From Pardosa pseudoannulata (Eukaryota; Arthropoda; Arachnida; Araneae; Lycosidae), in contig CM063502.1 in NCBI GenBank assembly GCA_032207245.1, positions 65,370,069 through 65,434,068 on the forward strand: DNA of 64,000 nt. Reading direction: 5' to 3'. Each line of letters opens with the position of its first letter. Position 1 is the stretch's first letter. Made by a program: the position numbers and the translations under genes. Below are positions 55,661 to 64,000 of the stretch, piece by piece. The notes beneath the pieces are model-generated. The model saw only the letters and a program-made list of their open reading frames with translations, made no database searches and was not told the DNA's origin.

Positions 55661-57455
55661 ACGTAAACGTACGAAATCACCTTTAAATAATTTGCCCCAT
55701 CCTCATTAAGCTTCAAAATAAAAAGCTCACACTATCTTTTCAACCCACTAACAAACCTAAATGTTAGCCTGAATATCATCTGTTATAATTCCGACAATAT
55801 GTTTTCGTGCGTGAGCAAGAAACTGATTCTTTTTCAATTTCTCTCCTCTTTTAGGGGTAGAGTCATAATAATAAAAAATGACAATCCTTATAATATGCAG
55901 TAATTAAATTGGTTCAATGCAATGATTTAAGAAACAAAGAGATTTAAGACTAATTAAAGAGTAATTGGCTTGATAAATTCAAGCATATATTTAAAAAAAG
56001 GTTTATCTGCAGTGTTTTATGTTGAAAGCATATAGTTTTAAGTCACATATAAACAAATCTACATATTACAGATTTATTGAACTGTTCAAATCTCAGATTT
56101 TCGATTAATACAAAACTAAATATCGTTACTTAAATCCTGTCGTATTCAGGTCTAACAGTATCTAAAATTTAACTGCCATAATCTTTTTCTTAATTATTCA
56201 CAACAATTTTAAGAAGTTTCTATTCACATAGACAGAACTTTTCGTAGATTTTGTTGTTTTATAATATACTAGTTGTTAACAGCCAACTACTAGATAGGTG
56301 GTCGGATGTAAGGTTTTGGAAGGATGCTTCGCAACCTTAGCATACTGACCGTAATTAAAATAACAAAATACGCAAAACAAATTCAAACAAAGTAGACAAT
56401 AAATACATCCAAAACAGTTTCCGCAAGCTCTGGGTTTCGCAGCAATCCTTCCTAGATTAAGTCCGTTTGACCCGGTATACATTATGGACACGCGTTGCAA
56501 CTTTCTGACATGAAAGGAGTGAAGCAACAATTCGTTGACATCGAGCTGTTAATGTGGGAAATGTTACCAGCACAGGACATTAGTGTGGTTGTAGGATAAG
56601 TAATTCATGATCTCGCAAGAAGTATTGATTTTCGTTGAGCTAATCAAACAGGCTTCCTCGCCTGCCTTATCAACACCAGGTTACTGAATAGGATCTCGGC
56701 CAGAGTTCTTTGTATGCGTCTGTGGGTATATTAAGGTGCAAGTCTTGTGCCAGGAGGAAGTCTTTTTTTTATGTACAATTATTAAAATACAAAATAATTT
56801 AAATTTTTAAACTTATTTTTTAAAAAAAGGTAGTAACTATTATCTGGTTGGCAATAGGGTACAAATACGTGATCTTTCGTTGTGGTATTTTCTGCTCATA
56901 AAACTAATATTTAACTATAGTGTTTACCTATATTGTACATTTAACTATAGTGTAGTAATAATTTTATCTTGTTTTACTCTTAATATAGTTGGTGAATAAG
57001 AATAAATTTAAAGCATAAATATTAGAGTAAAAAAATTACGGCAGCGGTAAGAGGCCACATCCTGCATCAAGTATTTTTTTCAACGAGATGCCTAAAACAT
57101 TCAGTTGACTGTCTAAATGAACCTACAACGTATGTTAATAGCAACTTTGAAACCAACGACATTAAACTGAAATGTCAGTTTCGTTTATTCTAGCTATGAA
57201 TACAAAAATCTTTTAATTACATTATCCCTCAAGTTGTACACTTTGCACCTCAATGTTTATTAGCTCCTCCCAGACAGAAAGTCTCGCAGCGCTTCCGTCT
57301 CTATGGTTTTACTTAGAACATGGGTTTACTTAGGGTTTTTTCGTTCAAATTTCAATATGATGACAATATATAAAAAGTTTAGTTACAACCGTACATTACC
57401 TATCATTCAATCCTCCCTTAAATTAAAATAAATTGGGAACACCTAACACAAAGTG
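55661..57455. other. AT-rich spacer
   Basis: Nothing recognised. An 84-codon minus-strand frame at 56,276-56,530 has a Cys-rich stretch (CGNCFGCIYCLLCLNLFC) that fits no motif known to me and is most likely chance. Confidence 0.45.
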
Positions 57456-57460
57456 CTGGG

Positions 57461-57572
57461 CAATGCATGAGCGGGCAAAGCTCTGCCTTTTGGTACAAAT
57501 CTGCTGAAGACTTTCGAATTCCACTGAAGCAATAGATATACATAGCCGTTTGGAATATGTTTATGTCGAGAT
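57461..57572 (+). mobile_element. Very degraded SINE
   Basis: gcatgagcgggcaaagctc, gccttttggtac, actttcgaattcc and catagccgtttggaat follow SINE landmarks in order and spacing. Confidence 0.45.
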
Positions 57573-58239
57573 CTTTTTTTTATATTTTCCTTAAAAAATG
57601 ACCATGTTATGTCAAACACATCTAAACATTGATAAACTGAATTTATCGCCAGATTAATATTGAGAGGGTTTCTTTACGCAAAAGTTATTCCCCGTCTGAA
57701 ATAAATTAAAAAATAGTGTATATAGCACAGTTTAAAAAGTTCCATCGCTGTTTGGACTAATTTTATTGCTTTTATAGTCCATAAGATATACCGCATATTC
57801 CCTGTAATGGACTTGTGCTTATTGTTTCCGACTTCTTTTACGTTTTATATATTATCGTGAAAAAAATGTGCATAAAAGATGTAGATTTTAGAGCTCTTGA
57901 TTTACTATTAACTTATGAAGTTTGCAATATGTCATTATTTTAGAGGTAAATTATTTAAAGTTTTGATACTCTCACTTAACCGGCATGCTTCTCTCCATTA
58001 CATTGGGCATTTCTGACATATTTCATATAGTGTTCTTTACAATGTTTTTTACAGCATTTAACTTTTTTCATGTTTTCGAATAGTTATAAATATTTCTCAA
58101 TTGTGTTGTTAATATTTTTCATTTTCGGCTATATTTTTTAAACTTATCTTAAATTCATCGCGAAAAACTCTAAGAGGTAAGGCCTAAGAAATTTAAATTA
58201 ACTTTTTTTCTGAACTACTTATTTTCTTTGTCATTCAAA

Positions 58240-58240
58240 C

Positions 58241-58306
<66 letters not shown>

Positions 58307-58425
58307 TGTGTGTGTGTGTAAAATCATATACGGCGAAAATTTAATCCGCCGGTTAACACATATATATATATATATAGTTTAGCCCCCCCCCCCTTTTTTT
58401 TTTTTTTTTTTTTTAAAAAAAAACA
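58240..58425. repeat. TA microsatellites and homopolymer blocks
   Basis: Two TA tracts (about 58,240-58,302 and 58,358-58,376) with a TG tract between, followed by C10, a T run of more than 20 and A9. Confidence 0.95.
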
Positions 58426-58483
58426 CCGTGGCACTATGAAAAGAAGCAGCCAAGACCGACGCGGAACTTAAACTTTTATTTAA

Positions 58484-59236
58484 GACTATATAGCCCGTCA
58501 TATGACGGGATTAGTAAAAATTTTTAATTTTCCAGAATTGTGAAGTTTAATATGAGGTAGGTAAAAAATGCATACTCCTCTGAAGTCTCCCAATATTGTG
58601 AATGCAGTTTAGAATCACATTGATTTCTATTTAGAAAGATAATTCAATGTTTTCTTAGTTTAGTCAAAATTATTGTTAAGTTCTTCCAAATTTTTTTCCA
58701 CAGTAATTGATGAAAGTAAAGGAATGAAACTACCATTTTCACTACATCCTGGAGGTAGATACAATTTGTTAATACCGATGATAAAATTTTCATTGGAACA
58801 AAAATAATTGATGATAAAATTTAAAATTATCGCATATGTACCTAATCTATTATTTAAGCCAAATATAAAAAAATATATATATGTCATATCTAAGTTCAGT
58901 GATAAAACGTATGAAAATAATGCAAACGATATTTAAATAATTTAAAATAAGAAATTAAATGAGATGGTTAATGGAATGACGTCATAACTCTAAAAAAATG
59001 TTATTATCTTTATCATTTTTTTTTTTGCCACAAATTGATGAATTTAATTGTTTACTCCCAACCGGGGGAAAAATAGCATTAAATGATAAAAAAAAAGGGA
59101 AGGGGTGGATTTCGAACGTTGCTAAACCTAACTCATCAAGAATCCAATATGGATGCCTAGATCCATTCCAGGTACAACCGCTTCATAAATTCGAGGACAG
59201 ACTGACAGATAACTTAGGCTATTATTATATAGGGGA
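58484..59236 (-). mobile_element. Non-autonomous Helitron, minus strand, with foreign interior
   Basis: The minus-strand 5' end at 59,236 is TCCCCTATATAATAATAGCC; the 3' hairpin CCCGTCATATGACGGG is perfect at about 58,493-58,508, but the CTAG is altered to a TAGT-like end. The interior at about 58,575-58,770 is not found in the other Helitrons and holds a minus-strand frame reading NKLYLPPGCSENGSF and onward for about 37 codons. A plus-strand frame of 107 codons over the 5' part is an antisense by-product. Confidence 0.85.
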
Positions 59237-59491
59237 TCTAAAAAGACGACACGCTTCTATGGCAACAGCAGAGAAGGGAATGACACAAGAAAACATTAGT
59301 TGGGACCCTACAGGGAGATGATGCAGAGACTATTTCTAAGGAACGGCAGCTTATTCATCATATTTGACAGTAAAAAGGACACTCCTTTGAATTTTGAGAT
59401 TTTGTGGTTGGGAAAATAGATATTAAAGATTAAGAAGAGGGGAAAGGGAGAAATGTTAAGAGATAATTTATGTGTAATAATGTTGATATAT

Positions 59492-59492
59492 T

Positions 59493-59524
<32 letters not shown>
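59492..59524. repeat. (CA)n(TA)n microsatellite
   Basis: acacacacacacata followed by tatata. Pure simple repeat. Confidence 0.95.
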
Positions 59525-59929
59525 GAGAGTAAATAATTCTTAATTGTATCAATATGCTACAATAAATTGGAAGTTTATATGGCTACTGCAATTATTACTA
59601 TAGCTCAAATTTTTAAGATGTTATACAAACTTTATTGATGATTCATATAAAATCATTTTGATGATAAGGATATCAAAAATTACACCGATAGTCTGGGAAA
59701 TTATCATATACTTTATTTAAATTTAAACTTTAAAGTTAGAAGCTGGTAAATATTTTAGTTTCTTAAAGTGAGAAAGTTGAGATGGTTTAATCATGCAAAT
59801 GAAATATTAAATAAAAAAAAACTTACACTGGAAGCGCTTAAACCGATATATTGAAACAAAAGGTATTTTATGGAAAAATATGGTCAAATCTTATACATGA
59901 TCCCTTTGGAAAGAGATTATTCTATTCAA

Positions 59930-60238
59930 GAATGGGAATTCAGAATCAATTCAGTTATGTTATTAATATTTTTAAGTGGTACTTACTGATAAGACCGATA
60001 AAGTGAATTCTCTTCTGAATTTTATTGTAAACCTTAAAGCGTTATTTTATTAGACATCCGATCTAGATTTCGAGATGTCCAGTGGCTATGCAGTGGAGTT
60101 TGAGTGCCATTTGAGAAGTGCTCAATATGTGAAATGTGCTTGCGATTGTAACTACTCAATGTAACAAATATATTGTGGTTTAGATTAGATTATACAGACA
60201 AGTAAGATATATATGCACTCCTAAGTTGAAATTAAATT

Positions 60239-60292
<54 letters not shown>

Positions 60293-60740
60293 AGGATTCA
60301 GAATCTATTCAGAAATGTTATTACAATTTTTAAATAATAATATATAAGACAAATATAAAACCCGGCCTATTGCATATTCTTTTAAATTCTATTCTAAACC
60401 TCGCAACACACAACTTTTATTGGATATCCCATCGTCATCCATATGACATTTCTGGCTGCCAAATGGCTATCCACTGGAACTTGAGTGTTGTTTGTGAAGT
60501 GTTCAATTCATGAAATATATTTGCTTTTATAATTGCTAAATATAACAGATATATTGATTCAGAGCAGAATATACAGACAAATAGTGTAAATATATCATGC
60601 ATAGTTCTATTGGAAATAAATTAATCCATCTAGAATTCAGTATCTATTTAGAAATGTCATTAAATTTTTGTAAATGTTATTAAAAAAGGTAAACAGGTTT
60701 AAAACCCGATCAAGTAACTATTCTTCTGAATTCTAACATA
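59930..60740. repeat. Diverged tandem repeat, about 350-bp unit
   Basis: Two and a third units at about 59,930, 60,288 and 60,635. Each begins with gaattcagaatc/gattcagaatct/gaattcagtatct then attcagtta/aaatgttatt. Further shared landmarks are tattagacatccgat/tattggatatcccat, cagtggagtttgagtg/cactggaacttgagtg, gaagtgctcaat/gaagtgttcaat and attatacagacaagta/aatatacagacaaata. Units 1 and 2 are separated by a (TA)n(GA)n microsatellite at 60,238-60,288. Confidence 0.85.
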
Positions 60741-62230
60741 AGTGTGTATGAATTATATTTACAGTTACAATTACAAAATCAAGCTTTTTTCTGGTATTGA
60801 TTCAAGTTTTTTTTTTACTTTAGTTTGTTTCTGAAAAACTTTTGATTTAAAATTAAAAAAAAATTCAAACAGTCTTTTTCTTTTGTGTGTGTGTGTTCGC
60901 GCGTCGTTATCTACTTGTCTCGTTTTGGAAATCGGTTTTGAATCTTTAAGAAAGTTTGGAGATTTTACTGGCCTGGGGTTTCTTTTCTGTTGACTTTAGT
61001 AAATCACGTTCTCTGGGAAGTTATAAAACGGTTTGTATGTCTGATGGTGCAGCTTACTTCTGCCGTTTTTCTCACCCATTCACACTATTTATCACTTTTT
61101 TTTTCAAGCCTGAGTTTCTACTATCGGGTTTTTAGGTGTCAAATGTTCACTTACTTAACCCTTCCTACATGAAAGAAAAAAATTATCTTTGACTTCAATA
61201 TAGTAGTCTTTCTTATTTTAAAAACTGCATTTTAGACCACGAGAGGCGTATAAAGATTTAGATATGTAAATTTCGTAAAGTCATATTTAAAATTTAAAAA
61301 TACCATCAAGCAAATGATTATTTTACTTAATGGTTTTTTTTTTTCAATTGAAAGCATATTCTATGATCAAGGGTGACTTAGGAAAAGACCAGGCGAGTAT
61401 TTAACTATGTACCCTGTATTTCCATTCATAATAAAGTACGAGTGTTGATAGTAACAACCAAGAGATTTTATTATTCTTATGGATAACGAAATAGATTCCC
61501 ACAAAATGTGTACTATTTGTTTCGAAAGTGATGTTGAAAATAAAGGAAAATAAAACGGTAAAAATTGTTTATTCCGTCGGTGGAAAACGAAATTTTGAAA
61601 TTTAAAGATATGTTTAGCGTTTAAATATGGGGGATGTTTATATTTCATTTACTCAGAATAATCAAATGTAAGCTTTACTAAAATTTCCATTATATTGTTA
61701 TCTCTAATTTTTATTCAAGGAAAATTTACTTTTTCTTTTTTGCATTTGTGGAAAAACGAATTAAGGGAAGGCATAAATAAAAATTGATAAACAAAATGTG
61801 TTAGAAAATCAAACATAAGTTAATAATTTTTAAAAGTATATGAAATTATTCTTATACTATACTTTAAATTATGTTTGTTTTAAATGTGAAATTCTTCAAA
61901 TGTGTTTAAATGTTTTACATTAGATATGATAATACAACTTTTAGAATCAATGATTAACAAACAATTGATTATAAAAATAAGTGAAAAATTACATTAGATC
62001 TCTGATCATGCGTACTTTCTTTTAAGAAAATCAACAGAAAAATGCAATAAAATATCTCCATTACATAAATCAGAGAATTGATTGTCAGAACTACTAACTC
62101 TCATTTTTCAACTGTTACTGGTGCCATCTAGTGGATAAAGTCCTATTTTTTTGTACATATTTCTCTTTAAAAAAATATTTCTGTTTTTTCTTTTAAGTAT
62201 TTAAAAAATATTTTACTGCATTTGTCATAA
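60741..62230. other. AT-rich spacer
   Basis: Nothing recognised beyond a short TG tract at about 60,884. Confidence 0.45.
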
Positions 62231-62234
62231 TATG

Positions 62235-62965
62235 TTTATTTCCCTCCTTTATTAATGTTAGATATTTCTGACTTTTTATTTTATCTGATACGTATGTCCT
62301 AACAATTTTTAAGTGTCCTGAGAAATTAAGTTATAAAATTTTCTTCTTTATTAAATTACAATTGCAATCATTTCAAAATATTTTGTTACCATTACTTAAA
62401 ATACTTAAAGTCCATTATGTGTTACTTTCCTATATATAATTTAAATTTTAAAATGCATAATAAAGTTAGAAAGTGTTGACCTTTTTTATTACCAAATGTT
62501 TATTTTAACTAAGTCTTAACAATTTTTAAGGAGTCTCGGAACTTTTAAACTTTCAAATTTTAAAATTTTCTTGTATATTAAACTGCAATTATTCCAGCCC
62601 ATTTTGAAATAGTTTCTTTCACCATATTTTAAGTAGAATGAAAACTATAGCAAAAGAAATTATTACTTGTATCTTGTGTTACGTTAATACAAAATTAAAA
62701 TTTCAAAATGATTGTAAAAGTTAGAAAGAGTTGATTTTTTATTATAACTATCTCGCATGCCTTTCACTATCTTTTAAACTGTTCCTATATTTTTAAACTT
62801 TCAAAATTTTTAATTTTAAATTTTCATCTATATTAAACTCCAAGTATTTCTGCAAAATTCGATACCATTATTACTTTTACCGTACTTGAAGTGGAACGTC
62901 CGTTATAGTGATTTAAATTAGTTGTATCAAGTGTCACTTTAATATATAATTTAAAATTTTTTATG
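62235..62965. repeat. Old tandem repeat, about 240-bp unit, three copies
   Basis: Landmarks recur near 62,305, 62,519 and 62,770: caatttttaag...gtc, then aaattttcttctttattaaa / aaattttcttgtatattaaa / aaattttcatctatattaaa, then the Cys-free stretch with ttacttgtatc or gtgttac, then aaagttagaaag.gttga. Spacing is 214 to 250 bp. Strong divergence makes this an old duplication. Confidence 0.75.
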
Positions 62966-63750
62966 CCTTTTTTCAGATTATTTATTTTTAAGTTTGTATG
63001 GCTGATGTCGTATGAAGTATTTCTAATAGTTAGATGAAATCTTGTGTTCATTTGAAAGCACATTACTTATACATTGGACAATTTAATTACTGCTCTTATG
63101 CTTTGAATTTTTTAATAATAAAAGATTTGGCTATTTTCACATATTTTTTTACGCGATTCACATATAAAAAATCATGTATGGGTTTTAAAGTATGTTTCCG
63201 TTTTATTATTACCAATTATATTTGTGAAAATGATCATATTCTGGGTGTAAAATATTTTTGGTTATCTTATTAGCAAAACTATCACTAGTGTTTGAGTTCT
63301 AAAGCAGAGATTAAAAAAACTCATTATGAAATTACGTTTTCAATTAATAATTGGGTTACTTTTTTTAAAGGAAGCTAGATATCTCAATATATGTAAGCGA
63401 CAAAAATATCAGTTGAAAACAAATCTTTCTTAAAAATTTCCAAGTTTTGTTCCTGTACATTTTTAAGGAAATGGTTAAAAAAGATAATTTTTGTTCAGCT
63501 TTCGACTCTTTGCTAGTCCTCAAACCACTTAATTTTTCCAATAGTTATAACGAATATAGTAGAACACTTAATAAAGTTTAAAATTACAAATCATCCAGAA
63601 ATTGTATTGTAAATGTGTAAAATATTTTCAGATAGCTTGCACTCAAAGCTGTTTCTAAATTTTACATTTTAATACAGATGGTAAAAAAATTATTATAAAA
63701 TTACTTTTTAAAATAATGAGCGTTATATATTTTTAATGTAAATTACATAT

Positions 63751-63868
63751 TTCAATGTATATAGATGACAAGAATCAGATCATATTAGATATCTCAATGT
63801 ATACAGATGACAAGAATCGGATCATATTAGATATCTCGGTGTATATAGATGATAAGAATCAGATCATA
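63751..63868. repeat. 42-bp tandem repeat, about 2.8 copies
   Basis: The caatgtatatagatgacaag motif repeats at 63,753, 63,795 and 63,837 (exact 42-bp period), with gaatcagatcat and attagatatctc between. Few mismatches. Confidence 0.95.
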
Positions 63869-63901
63869 AGGTGTTATAAAGATTATTTTACATGCTGAAA
63901 G

Positions 63902-64000
63902 GCCCGAACGATGGCCGATTGGTTACGGTGCTGACCTTCGGTCCTGAAGTTCGCGGGTTCGAATACCTCAGTGGCATGGATGTTCGTGGCCGTTCGGAAT
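63902..64000 (+). mobile_element. tRNA-derived SINE, cut by the window end
   Basis: Head cccgaacgatggccgattgg, cttcggtcctgaagttcgcg, B box gggttcgaatacc, ggcatggatgttcgtggccg. The remaining body would lie beyond 64,000. Confidence 0.9.

Noticed and set aside
56276..56530. Cys-rich minus-strand 84-codon frame
   Set aside because: Cys spacing fits no known zinc-finger or venom-type scaffold, there is no signal peptide in a sensible place and no supporting context.
58998..59321. 107-codon plus-strand frame
   Set aside because: It crosses the 5' part of a minus-strand Helitron and continues out of it; no domain.

Overview
This window is AT-rich, intron- or intergene-like DNA from an animal nuclear genome. 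I find no intact protein-coding gene, no rRNA and no functional tRNA. The long dispersed families are tRNA-derived SINEs with CCAAACC-type tails, piggyBac, hAT, Helitron and THAP-domain DNA transposons, a Penelope-like element and solo LTRs. Together with very AT-rich spacers they suggest an arthropod, and I would guess a chelicerate such as a spider. That guess rests on the general look of the repeats, not on any gene.

Layout. 1-9.4 kb: AT-rich spacer with two copies of a small TA-flanked palindromic MITE, three old SINEs and a TA/GA microsatellite. 9.43-12.16 kb: a 228-bp satellite array, homogeneous in the centre and diverged at its left edge. 12.39-13.74 kb: a piggyBac-like element nested inside another. 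14.5-16.57 kb: a dispersed 'CAGACAC' element whose 5' end has expanded into about 0.7 kb of polypyrimidine. 16.88-17.45 kb: a piggyBac deletion derivative that keeps the transposase C-terminal Cys motif. 17.52-17.87 kb: a 5'-truncated LINE tail. 18.18-23.48 kb: Helitrons in head-to-tail tandem. The last one has been invaded by a THAP-domain DNA transposon, which in turn received a SINE and two solo LTRs. 23.8-32.3 kb: piggyBac MITEs, SINEs, a 200-bp direct duplication and another Helitron. 33.16-38.6 kb: a Russian doll of SINE, hAT-like MITE and CAGACAC element, followed by a second CAGACAC element split by the second THAP transposon. 39.4-43 kb: SINE fragments, two CAGACAC copies and a third THAP exon of a different lineage. 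45-49.3 kb: a SINE and a cluster of hAT and piggyBac elements. 50.85-51.9 kb: a decayed Penelope-like reverse transcriptase. 52-64 kb: mostly featureless spacer with one Helitron, three diverged tandem-repeat blocks and a SINE cut by the window end.

The most interesting object is the two-copy, about 2.4-kb THAP transposon (19,730-23,372 plus; 36,090-38,562 minus). Its two copies can be aligned from end to end, and the empty sites are visible in sister repeats within the same window. That gives TIRs of GAGGAATTT(T/G)CAC and a 2-bp AT target duplication. The third THAP exon (about 42.5 kb) is preceded by perfect CRE-like TGACGTCA motifs, as is one of the other two. Another strong point is the identical 14-base 3' segment shared by the SINEs and the LINE tail at 17.5 kb, which identifies the likely LINE partner.
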